Below the pieces are notes generated by a model. It searched no databases. It had not been told where the DNA came from and saw nothing but the letters and a program-made list of their open reading frames with translations. From NCBI RefSeq assembly GCF_016545825.1, contig NC_052614.1:17316559-17380558 (forward strand): a stretch of DNA of 64,000 nt, in the 5' to 3' direction. This document shows positions 1 to 12,500 of this stretch, piece after piece. This DNA comes from Eucalyptus grandis (taxonomy: Eukaryota; Streptophyta; Magnoliopsida; Myrtales; Myrtaceae). The translations under genes and the position numbers were made by a program. Each line of letters starts with the position of its first letter. Position 1 is the stretch's first letter.

Positions 1-180
1 ACATGCCATGCTTTTTAGTTGTAGTATGCATATTAACATTTGCAAATGGATTTCTGAGCTGGGTTAGTAGTTTTTGCAATTTAAACGTCCTGTGATGGTG
101 ACTGTTATGCGTTGTACATTTCCAAGTGCCTGTTCAAGAAAGTGTATACATGTCCTCCATAACGAAGTTTTGATCCACAG

Positions 181-1609
181 ATTGAAGTGATACTGAAGTT
201 TGAAGAGATATGTCTGGAATCTGTGAGGGAGCTATCTCCATTGTTTACACAGGTTATTTTTCTTCATCTCCCATTGCTTTCATTTTGATGGAACTGGTGG
301 CTTTTTAGTGGAGGAACATGGTTGTGTTGGTCATGATCTTGACTGGCTGGTGATTTGCCACTGATTCACCTTACCCTGTTGATTAGTTCCTACTCTTGAG
401 CTTTCTTCAAGCTTTTGTACTAGGATAGTAGCGTGGAATGAGATCACTTGCTTTTTCATTACTTTCACAGAACCAGCTATTGCTGGCTTTCAATGGCTTT
501 TGTCAGCATTTCAATTTAGAATTTGTTATTTCCATCATTTTGTAACTTGATCTCTTCTTCTCAAGCTAAGCAAAATGCTGGTTATTTTCTCAGACGATCT
601 AATAGTTACTGCATTGTTTTACAGATTTTGCACCTTCTATATGAGAAAGACATCATAACAGAAGAGGCTATCGAAGATTGGGAATCTGAGAAGAAAGATG
701 CTGATGAAGCAGACAGAGTCTTTGTTAAGCAAGCCGAGATATTCCTTAAAGTATGTATTCGCATTTACCTTTCACTCAATAAATGTGATGCTTCTTCCAA
801 TTGCCTTTCTTTTCTAGCGCTTTAGTTAAAGATGCTGCAGTAGCTAGAACTGCCCGCATCACAAGCTAGCTTGTAAGTGTTGAGATTATGGAAGATTATC
901 TTGGGCAATGGTATTCACTTTTGAAAATTGACTGGTAATGTAGTTGAGTCTAAAGTCTTGATTCTCTCCTAGACTGCCAGCAACTTCTGTGGTTCCTCTG
1001 TTATTATGAAGTTTGCGAAACGGTCATTTCTTTCTGGCTTTTACAGTAACATGTAGAAAGCATAAAGTGATAACAATTTCTAGCAATTAAAATTCAGCGA
1101 GGTTCTTGTTTAAATTTTCATTGAGTCCGAGTGAAGGTGCATAGCTTTGTGTTGTGGCTTCATTTGATTACCAGACAATATGCCACTTGATGAAGTTGAA
1201 GGCATTCTATAGCACCATAAAATATTTGGGTCCTGAGCAATCCATGATTATACCGAGTCTAACGGGTCCACTGCAATTATGTCAAACAACAGATGTTTTC
1301 GGAAGTTTTGAGGTTTTATCTCATATTCTGTACCATAATGAATGAAATCAGTAAAGGATTCATTGTGAAAAAAGTGTGCTGATCCACAGGCTCAACTCTT
1401 CATGTCATTTTACTTCTTGACCTTCCTTTCGAGGCAGTCTAATGTAATTCTTGTATGCCTAGGGAGAGAGAACTCAGCGGCATGCTTTTGTTATAACCGT
1501 TTTATGAACATTTGTTTCATGGTACTGCACTCATAATAATTGCAAGTTCTTTTGTTTGGTGTAGTGGTTGAGAGAGGCAGAAGAGGACGATGAAGAGGAC
1601 GACGAATGA
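181..1609 (+). CDS. EIF2B5: Translation initiation factor eIF2B subunit epsilon, C-terminal end (partial)
   Basis: Catalytic subunit of the eIF2B guanine-nucleotide exchange factor, which recycles eIF2-GDP to eIF2-GTP in the cytosol. Only the last three coding exons are inside the window: 181-252, 625-750 and 1565-1609 (TGA 1607-1609). All junctions are GT/AG and phase 0. They encode the end of the W2 (HEAT-like) domain: IEVILKFEEICLES, then an ILHLLYEKDIITEEAIEDW segment, then VFVKQAEIFLKWLREAEEDD. The acidic/aromatic patches ending in a Glu/Asp run are the family's eIF2-beta and eIF5-type contact boxes. The rest of the gene lies left of base 1. The second intron (751-1564) is 814 nt. Identification is from recalled family sequence; exon edges are read directly. 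Confidence 0.93.
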
Positions 1610-2278
1610 TGCAGAACATCAACTTCTGTTATATCCTTTCGTGTGGGCACCGAGCAATGGAAACATTAAATCCATGTAAAATATTCCAGGATGACAAATT
1701 TTGGTAGGGGAAGGGTTTCGTCTGAACTCTTCCAATTTGATGTACTAATAATATTCACTGAGGTTATATAGTTGATTTTTGAATGTTAAAGAGGATTGAA
1801 AACTGCAAAGACATGATTCTAAGGTGTCTCATGCAACATATACGTATTGAGAACGAGCTCTTTTCGATATATTATCCCGTTCTTCGGTGACTAATATGAT
1901 TCATGCTGTGAACAGAAATTATCAGCGCTCGCTTGTCACTGTGCTTTCCTTTTCTCTATGAAGGAGACAGAGGATGTAAGTATGCATAATCCTTTCGCCG
2001 TCTGAACCTCGAATAATACCAAAATTATACCAAGTGGCCAAACGAGGTTCCACTCAGGATTGGCACCATAGGCAACACCAGGGAAAGCATTTCCTTGACA
2101 AGCTTTGCATTAGGAGGTCATTAGCTAAGATATATTCCACAGACAATTTGGCATATGTGCTGGAACGTTGTGCAATGGCAATTCAGAGTTCCACAGCAAC
2201 AAGAATTTAGACATCAAACATCTAGTAGTACATGTCTGTCCACTGGCCGTCGAGTACAAGACTTACACTGCAGGCTGA
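1610..2278. other. 3' UTR of eIF2B epsilon and intergenic DNA
   Basis: The left part is the 3' UTR and terminator region of the eIF2B epsilon gene. The rest is the convergent spacer to the minus-strand gene ending at 2279. I see no further coding exon here. Confidence 0.6.
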
Positions 2279-2812
2279 TCAGAAGCGGGGAGGTCCACCG
2301 GGAGGGCCTGGTGGACCACCGAATGGCCCGGGAGGCCCGCCGTGGGGCCCTCCAAATGGACCAGGGGGACCCGGTGGACCACCAAAAGGGCCTGGAGGCC
2401 CTGGTCGGCCACCAAACACCGGCCCGCAGCAGCTCTCGAAGATACAGCAGCAGCAGAGGACATAAAAACTGGCAACAGCGCCAAGAATATGTTAGAACGA
2501 TTCGGAAAGCAAGAAAAAGTTAAAAAAGGCCTCATCTTACGAAACAAAGTAACTCTCAGATGGTATAATCCCAGAAGTCTCAGCAAGAAAGCAACATGTT
2601 ATGTGTGATGTCATGCAACGAATTGTGTTCCAACGTTGGATTGGCAGTGCTTAACTGACGCTCCTAGAATTTCAGAACTCAGCGCAAGCGTTAGAAATGC
2701 GAACTCACCATGAAGATATCCCCCGGCTGATTCCGTCGCAGCAAAAGTACAAGCAACCGCACGGCCCCGGCGGCCCGGGAGGCCCTCCCGGCGGCGGTCC
2801 CCAGCCCGCCAT
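2279..2812 (-). CDS. Small Cys/Gly/Pro-rich protein, two exons (copy A)
   Basis: Reconstructed on the minus strand as exon 1 2812-2709 and exon 2 2468-2279 (TGA 2281-2279), giving 97 aa. The 240-nt intron has GT/AG ends and splits a TG|T Cys codon (phase 2). The N-terminus MAGWGPPPGGPPGPPGPCGC leads into a central Cys cluster (CFYVLCCCCIFESCC), then a tail of PPGPFGG-type repeats. The same layout, intron phase and intron position recur in the gene at 7640-8139, and both upstream regions carry TATAAACCCC. That agreement makes this a real gene rather than antisense noise, although longer Gly/Pro-rich open frames lie on the plus strand. The Cys cluster is hydrophobic and could be membrane-associated or palmitoylated (inference). 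I do not recognise a named function. Confidence 0.72.
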
Positions 2813-3053
2813 CTCCGCGAGTCTTGTGATATCGTGGTCCGAGCCAGACGAAACCGAACCAGAGGTGGTGGAATTGGAGCTCTCTCTGCAAATGGGATAT
2901 GGCAGGATGTAGAGAGATGGAAGAAGGCAAAAAGCAGAGACGTGGATGATTTGATTTAGCGCTGGCTAATGAGCCCTCTCACACTGCGCTAGGCACTAGA
3001 AAGTGCCATGGACCAGCGAGTGGGAGAGTGACATGTGCTTGGGCCGGTGGGGT

Positions 3054-3059
3054 TTATAT
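3054..3059 (-). promoter_or_regulatory. Candidate TATA box for the small gene at 2279-2812
   Basis: TATAAA on the minus strand inside the 10-mer TATAAACCCC, about 240 nt before the ATG at 2812. The same 10-mer precedes the paralog at 7640-8139. This is a promoter by position and motif only. Confidence 0.45.
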
Positions 3060-3152
3060 TTGATTGAGAGCCATGTGACGTTCTATTACAGCGGCCCAAC
3101 CTAATCTTCAAATTATCGATTTCCGTGACTAGTTTGAACATTATGGAATCAC

Positions 3153-3153
<1 letters not shown>

Positions 3154-3181
<28 letters not shown>
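3154..3181. repeat. (TC)14 microsatellite
   Basis: An uninterrupted TC dinucleotide run, 14 units long, upstream of the minus-strand small gene. Pyrimidine tracts of this type are common near plant promoters and are length-polymorphic. Confidence 0.95.
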
Positions 3182-3183
<2 letters not shown>

Positions 3184-4528
3184 CCCCTTACCAATCAAAT
3201 CACCACATGATCCATCATCGCCCATAGAATCAACCACCCTTTTGATTTCTCTCTCTCATGATGTTGACGATGGCTGAGGATGGAAAAGAAAATCAAGAGG
3301 TCAAGAAACGAGAGCAAAGTTGTCCAAAAATCTTAAATCTATTATATTTTTGTCATTCGGTATTAAATATTTTAATTGTGTTAATTGAATTATATTTTTT
3401 TAATATTTTGTCAATTGAGTCTATCCGTCCAATTTTAGCTGGAAATCTTTAATCTGAATGTTGATTGTTCTATGTGTCATGATTGATGATGATAATGTCG
3501 ATAATTTTTAATAATATGTTTTTATATTTTTTATATTATACTCTTTCTTTCCTTTTTTTCACTTTTCCTTTTATTTTAAGGGTTAGCAACCCCTGTGGGC
3601 CATCGATTGAAGCCTGGCGACCCTTGCTAGGTAAGGGCCTATGAGCCCTATGATTGGAAAACAATGGGCAATGAGTATAAGTTGGTCAAGATATATTAAT
3701 GACCACCAAATACTATGGACGGTCAATTCATGTGGTGGTTTATGATGTTGGTACCTAACGCGAGGTCGGGCCCAAAAATCGAGAGCGACTGTGGTTATGA
3801 TTTTCGTTCCGCAAGTTTGTGAGGTTTTTCCATTTCCAATTCGTTATGATTCAAGGCAATACCAAACCAAAACACCATAGACCGTATCCCATTCTATCGT
3901 ACTACTAAGCAAACAATAGCAGCTTTGACTACAAGCATCTTAACTAAGAAGTTCTTAGGAGGTCGAAAATTTTCTGCCATCTAGTCAATGCACAACATCT
4001 AGTTCCGCCTTGAAAACTTTAATTCTCTTATAATCTATAATCTAGCCCATGACTATTGATTGTGATGTGTGATTTTTCATTTTGTTAGGCCTATATATAA
4101 TTTTTAGTTGTTTGCGAATATCAACGAGGTTATAATTTGGGACGAGAACGGAGCGAAAGAGGAATGGAGATGAGGAGGAGTATTAAAACAATATTCGAGA
4201 TTAAAATCCGAATCCGACACGACGCGAACATTCCGTTAATTCCAAGAACGGACGAGACTCGACATGTTTCGAATCCCCCTCTTCAGACATTGGATCAAAT
4301 TCGAACAAGTTGGAAGAATGATAAATCTGTTGCTCTCGATATGCCCACAAGGCCCACTTCCGGCCCACCACGTCGTTGGGCCTCGAGACGCCCTCAGGTC
4401 CATATTTCCGGGGCCGGATCGTCGTCGTCCCAAGCGGGGCCCGACCCATAAAAACAGCGAAATCAAAACCGCTGGCGACGGCAGCGGTGCACGACGATCG
4501 TCGGAGGTTTATGTGAGGTCTAAGGGAG
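3182..4528. other. Intergenic DNA between divergent small genes
   Basis: About 1.3 kb of mostly AT-rich sequence separating the minus-strand gene at 2279-2812 from the plus-strand gene starting at 4529. The last 200 nt become GC-rich and probably hold the promoter and 5' UTR of the latter. I see no other gene. Some open frames cross 4137-4797, but they are antisense to or out of frame with the exon at 4529. Confidence 0.5.
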
Positions 4529-5951
4529 ATGGGATTGACCAACTTCATCCTCACGGTGGCCGGCGTCAGCGCCGTGGTCCTGCTGCTGAGGAGCGACGTC
4601 AAGCAGTCGGCGGTGATCTTCCGGCGCAACGTCAAGCAGATCCGGAACTGGCTGGAGGAAGAATCGACCGCCGCTTCCAGGTTAGGTTTTTTCTTCTTTT
4701 TTTTTTTTTTGACCCGCACGCCGTTCGAAAACTCCGCCGGCCTCGCGTTTTCGGGCTAGATTTTTGTACCGGATTCGACCTTATCGCGACGGCGTAGGCT
4801 GACCTCGTAGCTGAAAGCTCTTAGATTTTGGTTTTGATGGACGGGGTTTGTGGACTGGTGTGAGGTCGTTTTGGCGATGACGGCGTCGTTTCGTGTTTGC
4901 CGGAGGCAAAAAGGTCTCTGCTTGATGGCTTCTTGGGGGCTACTTTTTGTTTAGATGGTCTGCCGCTGTCGTGCAGTGGATGTGATTCCATGGTTAATTG
5001 CAGGTGCATCGGATGCAAAGCAGAAATGGCGGCGATTGTTGAAATGGCGGCCGTGACTGTTCATGTGTTTTCGCATTTAGATCTTAGATGCACTTGAATA
5101 CCTAGAGCGGCGAACGATCGAGCAATTTGAATTTGCATGAATTGAACGAAATCACATTAGAGATGCTGATCAGAACATTATCGTTGGTTTTACATGTCCA
5201 GCTGCTCCATTTGTGTTCGGCCATGTTTTGTTTGACTACGGCTACCGTAATTTGTTGAATGTTCACTCAGTATTAGAGTTGAAGATTAAAGTTTTGAAGT
5301 TCGAGAACCTATTCTGCTTGGAATGTCATTAGACGTTTTTCTCTGCATTTTCCTAACTGCCGGGTATGTATGTTTGCTTGTTTGTGACGAGAGTTGTAGT
5401 TCTTTCGACGGTGCTATATTCTGATGATTTTGCATTGGAAGTTCTCTATAGTAAGATACGTTAAGGGCCCAGTGATTTTCAATCCTGGCCATTCTCTGTT
5501 GAGTATTGTTAATGTCAACATGTTCTCTCATCTTTGATCTTTCTCTTGTGAGTGGAGGCTGATGGGATACTCAGATATTGATCACTGAAACTCGTGTTTG
5601 GGGCCGTCTTTCTGTTTCTGATTGTATTCTTTGATGAATTATTTTGTTGAAATGAGGATTCTAATATTGATACCTTTTCCACTTATGCCTAGTTAAGACT
5701 TCCTGATTTGAATAATTCTTTCTGCCTTCTTCCGTTGGCCTGCTTTGTCTGCCACATGTTTGAAATATCTACAACAGTTGATACAGATAGAGCATTACTA
5801 ACTTGAAGCAGTTTGTTGGTTATTGACCAATTATGCTGGTATAAATATTCTGATGGTTTATTTCCATTCTCTCAGGGAAGTTGAGAAGGGAGCCAAGGAG
5901 CTGGAATCAAAAGTCTCTAAGAAGGATGTCCCCAAGGAGGACAAGCACTAG
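4529..5951 (+). CDS. Small conserved membrane-anchored protein, two exons
   Basis: Exon 1 is 4529-4680 and exon 2 is 5876-5951 (TAG 5949-5951), giving 75 aa. The junction is phase 2 (AG|G, Arg) with GT/AG ends around a 1,195-nt intron. The start MGLTNFILTVAGVSAVVLLL forms one hydrophobic helix at about residues 5-20. A basic segment follows (RSDVKQSAVIFRRNVKQIRN), then WLEEESTAASR and a charged, probably helical tail rich in Lys and Glu ending KEDKH. This layout matches a small land-plant family of unknown function that I recall; I assign no role. It probably inserts in a membrane by its N-terminus with the charged part facing the cytosol or matrix (inference). The second exon is too short to stand out as an open frame. 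Confidence 0.82.
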
Positions 5952-7639
5952 TTGGTGCATGTGGTCGTGAAGTTGCATATGATATAAGAGTTAGATTATC
6001 GCCTTTTTGTTTGAATACTCTATTATTCATCATGAATAATCGTGGGTAGAGGATGAATAGTCGTCGTTCATTTCCTTTGGATCTACACAGGACATAAAGG
6101 AAATATCAATCTAGCGAAGTTCAGAATTTCGGTTTGCAGTGGATCCATGTAGCTAGAGTTACGGTAACCAACAATGGAAGCTCCTCATATGACCTCTGTT
6201 TTCACCATTTGTAACCATGCTGTTGATAATTTTTGCCGTCCCACTCTTTATTATGCTCCACATTATTTCTCTGATACATGTGATTGTAGATACTTGCGGT
6301 TAAATATCAATGGTTGATTTGTTTCATTTTGGCCTTGACTTAGAAGTGATTAAAAATGTGTGAAGGACGATGTGCACTACCGTGGAGATAGTGAAGCAAT
6401 GGCGGTGGAAATGTAGGGGGAGAGTATTGTTTATTACTACACATTGCGACTGCCTTTGTCTCAAGCAATGTTGGTGGCGTGTAGGGGGAGAGTAGTGTTT
6501 ATTACTACTCGTTGCAACTGCCTATGTCTCGTGCACTCCAAGACGTTGACCGAAACATGTCCCTGATTCAGTGTTGAGGAATCGGTTTCGTAATGACATT
6601 AAAGCTTTGACAAATTCCAATGCTCATGCATGTACAAGAGAAACCTGGTAAATAGGTTTCGGCATGACAATTGCTGACTGAAAGAGAGGTTATGCGTTAT
6701 GATCAGTATTGTTCTAACAACTATTGGCTCAAAGCAAAGATGGGGATGTCGTTGCTAGCAGATGATGACTTTGTACTTAGCGTAATTTTATTGCAACTGG
6801 AAGTCGGATGATGGGATCGATGAGCTCTACCAGCCTAATAACTACATGTACTCGCAAATTTTCGCACTTCTTTTGGCCTTTTGGGAGAATTTGCAAGTTA
6901 ATTACACGACAAAGTAGAGGGGCATTATACTGAAGAAAGGGAGACACAAATCAGGGCCGAAAACATGGCAAAATGAACAGGTTCTTCACTTGGTATGAGG
7001 TCTAAGTCCAGTTAAGCTTTCAAGTATGGATTTTCAGTTCTGTTCAGGTCATTCCGAACCGAAGTGAATTATGTCATTTCCGATGTATATCTCATTGGAT
7101 GTAAACTCAACTGTCTAGTAACAAATACATTTCAAGCTCATATGAAAATAATTTGATTAAAAAAATTGGAATCTTCATAAACTTTAAATTATAATAGGAT
7201 CACGATAACCGGCCGTGGTTCAGACAAGTTTTCTGGATATGAATTTAGTTGTCGGGTTGGTCTGTACTTTTTGCACAAAATTGAACTGGTTTGGCCCATT
7301 GACAACCTCCCGGGTGGGAAATCTCTGTTAGGCACTGTTACTTTGCATACTCCTCCGTCTCGGATCGAAACAGTTCTAAGTTCGGAACCCAGTTGATATT
7401 ATGGCAATTGAAAAGATAAATGAACCTCTAGACATACAGTATGAATTGACATAGACAGGAATATTCTGTAGCGGGCGTCAAAATCTCATTGTAACGCAGA
7501 AAGAATAGCGACACTAATTGTTTCTCCTCGCTGATTTCCCACAAATAACTTTATTACATGAACATAAGATGAAACGACAAACATAAGACCTAACACCCGC
7601 ATTCAGACATGGTATCCTAATGAATGGGCCAATGAGGAC
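5952..7639. other. 3' UTR and intergenic DNA with a short tandem duplication
   Basis: The first few hundred bases are the 3' UTR of the gene ending at 5951. The remainder has no recognisable gene. It contains a tandem duplication at 6396-6530, listed separately. Confidence 0.55.
6396..6530. repeat. Tandem duplication, two units of about 67 bp
   Basis: Copy 1 at 6396-6462 and copy 2 at 6465-6530 share gtagggggagagta and ttattactac blocks and both end in tgtctc. Differences are scattered substitutions and one indel, so the duplication is not recent. Confidence 0.85.
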
Positions 7640-8139
7640 TTAAGGCGGAGGCGGTCCAAACCCAGGAGGTCCAGGCGGCCCAGGAGGACCACCAAAGCAA
7701 TCTTGCAGCAACCAGCAGCAGCATAGAAAGTTGAAGCTGTCAAGTGACAAATGAATTTGATTAGCAGAATGGATCGTCCATAAAGAACTTCCCACCTTAA
7801 CGACAAAAAGAAAAGGATTGACCAAATGAATAGAACACTCAATGCACGTGCCGGAGCTACAAACATGAGCAAAAGTTGGTAGCATTGCTAATTCCATGAT
7901 CCTACGCACTGAGCAACACCGTGCTCCGACAAATAATGACCTAAATGCATTGATCTCATGGCGATTGTAATATGATGTAAATCCAAAATGGTAATGCAAA
8001 TGCGGGTGCATATGCATCAACCTATGTAGTGAAAACGCACTCACCAAGAACCTATAACGTTACAAAAGCCGCCGAAGGGCCCTCCAGGTCCTCCCGGTCC
8101 TCCCCAACCTGGCGGTCCTCCTGGTCCTCCTGGTCCCAT
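7640..8139 (-). CDS. Small Cys/Gly/Pro-rich protein, two exons (copy B)
   Basis: Minus strand: exon 1 8139-8045, exon 2 7736-7640 (TAA 7642-7640), 63 aa. The 308-nt intron has GT/AG ends and splits a Cys codon as TG|C (phase 2), exactly as in the gene at 2279-2812. The N-terminus is a Gly/Pro-rich block (MGPGGPGGPPGWGGPGGPGG), then PFGGFCNVIGSC. The core CFNFLCCCWLLQDCFGG is Cys-rich and hydrophobic. The tail is GPPGPPGFGPPPP. This looks like the more canonical member of the pair; copy A has a longer repeat tail. I recall similar small plant proteins but no experimentally assigned role. Open frames continuing through the intron on the same strand are artefacts of intron read-through. Confidence 0.78.
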
Positions 8140-8282
8140 AAGCTTCCCCTCCCTTTCTACAATTCAAAACCACACCTCCGACTAGAGAAACAAGAAATTC
8201 AGATGGATCTTCTCTCAAATCCTCTCTTGATATAAAACAGATTGCAGAAGTCCTGGGAAGCCGTGCAGAAGGTTTTGAGGGG

Positions 8283-8288
8283 TTTATA
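8283..8288 (-). promoter_or_regulatory. Candidate TATA box for the small gene at 7640-8139
   Basis: TATAAA in TATAAACCCC on the minus strand, about 145 nt before the ATG at 8139. The identical 10-mer is found upstream of the paralog at 2279-2812. Confidence 0.5.
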
Positions 8289-9558
8289 AGGAGAGCGTTG
8301 GGCTATGCTAGAAGCCTCTGTAGCTACTGGAATGCAGAGATACCCCTTTTCTATTGGCTCCATGCTCAACTGCTGTTCTTCAACCTACCATTCAGAAGAC
8401 CATGCCGTACCGCCCATCATCTAACTTAAAAAAGACCAAATTGCATTTCTTTTTTTCCCTCCTATCCGAGCCTCATCTTCTATAGCACTTTCTCAATGCT
8501 TTACCTGCTTTTCTAACAACTTCACCTCACCACGTGTCTCTGATTGGATGTTTCTTGGACGGCGAGCACTGCCGTGCGTAGAACAAAAGTCGAGATGGTG
8601 TTTGTTTATGCATTGCTTCCCCCGTAAGGAAGCACTTCCCTAGATGCCTCTCTCGATGTAGTGTAAAATAAATTAGCACAGAATATGAAACGGCTGTCTC
8701 CTCGAGAGACAAAGAGGGAAGAAACCGAGCTCCATATTCAAAGGTTGAGTTGGACTTTGCTTGCCCGTTTCACTTCCCCCATAGAAAAGCCATTTAATTC
8801 ATGTTAGCAATTGAAATATGAATTGTTGATACGTGAAATCCGGCTCCTTGTATTGGAAGAAAAGGGGAAAACAATCACCCGAGTCCAATTCCAACCAAGT
8901 CACCAAATTATCACATCTGGGCCTCTAATGGTTTTCACACAAAATGTGTGCTTGGCATTGCAAATTTAAACAAGCCCTAGATATCAATACCCATGAAACT
9001 TGCTTTACCAAAAAAAAAAACCCATGAAACTTGGATTCCTTTCTTGGTCGTAAAATCTTCAAATTTCAAGTAAAGAAACAATGAATTTTACTTCACTGAA
9101 CAAGAATAAATGTAGCCTATCTTTTCGAACTAAGATGCAAACAAGGGAAAATGAAAAGAGGATAAAGATTTTTGGGAACCGTGAATCTATCATGTCAATT
9201 ACTCATCATATTTATGAGTGTCAGGACTGTTCTTAAGTATTCGGGATGAAAGCCTCAAGAGCTACATCTTGCCATGTAAGCTCGATACTGAAAAACTTGC
9301 ATAAACTCCAGAATCTGACAGCCGATTCATCTCGATCCAAGAGCAAATAATACATTCCTCAGGGATATCTATCAGCTCAAGACAAGGGATTTTGTACAAA
9401 CTCGTATTATGCAAAACCTGAAGAGATGGACCGAGACAGGCAAACTCTTTAAAATTTTGGTGAGAGATTGAAAAGGCCTCCACGCACCAGCTTTTAGTAA
9501 GATGTGGATGCTTCTCACAAGTCAACTTCATATCTGTACAAAAGAATTTTCCTATAGC
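8289..9558. other. Intergenic DNA and probable HASTY 3' UTR
   Basis: The right-hand part (about 9200-9558) is the likely 3' UTR of HASTY on the minus strand. An open frame there (9262-9531) shows no domain and is not supported as a gene. The left part is promoter DNA of the small gene, then AT-rich spacer with a minute retroposon scar at 8989-9033. Confidence 0.5.
8989..9033 (+). mobile_element. Tail-only retroposon insertion with 14-bp target duplication
   Basis: The 14-mer acccatgaaacttg occurs at 8989-9002 and again at 9020-9033. Between the copies lie only 17 bases: CTTTACC followed by ten A. This is the pattern of a target-primed insertion that copied only the 3' end of a SINE or LINE. 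The same CTTTACC-polyA end appears in reverse at 14221-14237. Confidence 0.7.
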
Positions 9559-12500
9559 TCACAAAATTGCTGCCAATCCTAGAGTATCCCCCTCCTCAAC
9601 CGTTGATCCCAGAGCACTGACTGAGCTGCGAGGCCTCGCTGAATATAGAAAGACAGAACGCTTTAGCACAAGAGAGATTCCATATGTTGGTACACTGGTC
9701 ATCAAGAAACTGAACTTCTTGCAAACAGCAGTGGAAGTATGGTATGTGTTGTTACACAAATATTAGACAATGAAAGATCAAGCTGAAGATCTTAATCTTG
9801 TATTGTTGGTCTTCTACAGAACAAGTTTTGATTCAGGTGCAATGATGCAGCGAGAGTCATTAGTAGTCACAATCTGTAATGCAGAGTACTTGCTCTCAAT
9901 GCAAGGTCTCAACTTTTAATTTCACAACAGGCCAAGAGCAAGCAAACCATGCTGCATGCCCCCAGTTAAATCGGTAGCCCAATTACCCATGAAACCAAAA
10001 TGCTAAACCATTCATTGTCCCGAAAGTAAATTCCAGATCTATTTGCTTGTAATTCTGGAAGTTCTCACCTGACATGTTCGTGATAACATTGACACTCTTT
10101 TGAGCAGCAAGTGCTTTTAACTTATTTCCTGTAGCCAACAAAAGTAGACTCTTCATATGCTGCTTCTGTTCCTTTGGGCTGGAGGTCTTTGTCAATGCTT
10201 CTTCAAAAGCTTGAAGATCTTGGGGTGTGATAGCAGGGAGGGAAAGCAGAACCTGGGTATTTCCAGAAAGTGGGCTACTATTTAGCAATCCATTCAGTTA
10301 CATCATATCAACTTCTAAAGGTAGTATTATTGATTAAGTATTGTCCTTACCTGCCTGGGAGCTGGGTCTCTATCACAAAGATAGACAAATATTTCACGAC
10401 AGAGGGCAACCAAATCAGCACTGATGATGGCATTTGATTCTAAAGTCAAACCGCGGATTACAGCTGAAAAAAGATCTTTAGAGACAAATTGACAAAGTTC
10501 CACATTATTGGTTGATATAGCTAGAAGAATCACAGTAGCACTAAAAGAAGAAACTTTGGTCACTGCATCGCCATCTGTCCACGTGAAAACTTCTAAACAC
10601 ATCTGTAATACAGGAAGAGCCAGACCTTTGTGCTTCATAAGGAAACTGTAAATGGATTAGAAGAGTGAAAAGAATCAAATATGAGTATACCAATTCACAC
10701 AAAGAACAGGGAATAAGAAAAATCTGCTCATCATTAATACCTGACCATAGAGCTTTGTGAGTAGACGTCCAACTCTTGCAGAGAAGACATGTCAACGCGG
10801 TTGGCATGCCCTGATTGTTCTAGTGAAGGAAGCCCTGTATTTAATGCTGGGGAAGCTATCGCAGAGAGGAGTGCACATATTTCACGAGTTAAATCTCGAA
10901 GTAACTTCTCCTCCATAACCTCAACTTTCAAATCTGAACTAGCAACCATGCCAGTAGTATCCGGAACCTTTGCTCTACCTTCAAGCAGCAGACTGGACCA
11001 TGAGCTGCTAAGAGCTTGTCGAGAGTGGATGAACAATGGTCGGAGGAGTGTCTCCAGCCAGGTTTCCCACAAGTCTACTGGACAAGCTTTAATCAATGGG
11101 ATTACAACTAAATGAACAAGCTGCCTTATATGCCGGAATTCCATGAATTGGATATTTTCCATCAGTGCTACAGCGACAGAATGAATATCCAAACATTTGA
11201 AAAATGCATCACCAACAGTAGTTGATAAGCCTAGCACATTATACCTGAAAAATTGAAACAGTGGTTTGAACCTTGTAAAAGAAAGTTCTCACGAAGAAAA
11301 AAAGTAACGGCAATCTGTTAGAAAACAAAACCAAGCATCCTTAAAGCAAGCTATCATGAGTTTCCTCCCTAGAGACCCACAAGGGAACACTAGTCTAGTG
11401 TACTAATCTAGGTGACTAGGTTTGAAAAGATAGTAGGAAACTAGAGGAAACTTCCGACATACGCCAGTCAAATTATTCTGAAACTTTTGAACCTACATTC
11501 ATTAAGAGAGAAAAAAAAAAAACAGTACAATTAAACTAGATGCCTCATTTCACCGATGCTAATAATCTTTCACCCAACATCATTCTAAACAGAGTACAGT
11601 TCAATAAAATAGCACCATTTCAGGACACTTTAGTTTGTGGTTAGTACCATTGGAGGATGCCTCATATAAAATAGTTTTCAATGCCCCACCTCAACTGTTA
11701 CCAGTAAAAGTTTTACATCCTGCTTTAGTCTGTTTAAACCCCAAAAGACTTAGGTCTGACAATCCTTAAGAACAGAAATTTTAGCAAAACAAAAACCTTC
11801 TTCTGATGTCCAGGAAACGTTTACAAATTTTTGGTGACCCCTATTCTTTTCTTATTGGATCCACATCACGTGCTCCAATCCCCCACTTTTCTCCTTCAAC
11901 TAGAAGGACGAGAAGGAAATGGGGAAATACTCATCTAGGTTAGTAATTATTCACACTTACCCGCTGTCTCTGACACCTTTCAACCAGTTCCGAATATCAT
12001 TTTCATTTGGCTCCGTATTTCCTTCCTTGCTCAAATCAGTTTGAGATCCATCTGCTGAATTCAATGTGGACTTTGAAGATTTAGGAACCCCTTCTCCAAG
12101 AAGGCCAGTCTGCTCCACATTACTTATGGTCATTGCAGCCTTCAGCTCACTGGGTAACATACAGAAAACAGGAGGAGACCAAAGGGAGTGTATGGCACGA
12201 AGTAACTGCATGACAAACACAATGAAGAGCTCAAATTCGTGCAGTGATGGTAAAGGCAGGATATCATGGATTAAACACATCTACAAAAAGAATACTTGCA
12301 TACTTTTAGAAGGGGAGGCAGCATCCATGACAAATGTGAAGCCATTGGATGCAAAAAAGCTGAATTTCCTATGGAGCAACTCTGCAAATTCAAATTCCCT
12401 TTTCTGTATCCACTTCTCTTGAGTGCCTTCTCAAAAAATGTAACTGTATGGAAAATTGACCACATAAAGGATGTCTCAGTGCACAAGCGAACCAAGCCTA

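Noticed and set aside
2155..2608. Plus-strand Gly/Pro-rich open frames resembling collagen-like proteins
   Set aside because: They are antisense to exon 2 of the small minus-strand gene. The minus-strand reading has matching splice sites and a paralog; the plus-strand ones have neither.
4137..4797. Overlapping open frames on both strands near 4,200-4,800
   Set aside because: They cover the GC-rich promoter and first exon of the small membrane-protein gene. Only the frame starting at 4529 joins a second exon to give a family-like protein.
9262..9531. Minus-strand 89-codon open frame after HASTY
   Set aside because: Lies in the expected HASTY 3' UTR, with no domain or splice link. The HASTY C-terminus is complete at 9559.
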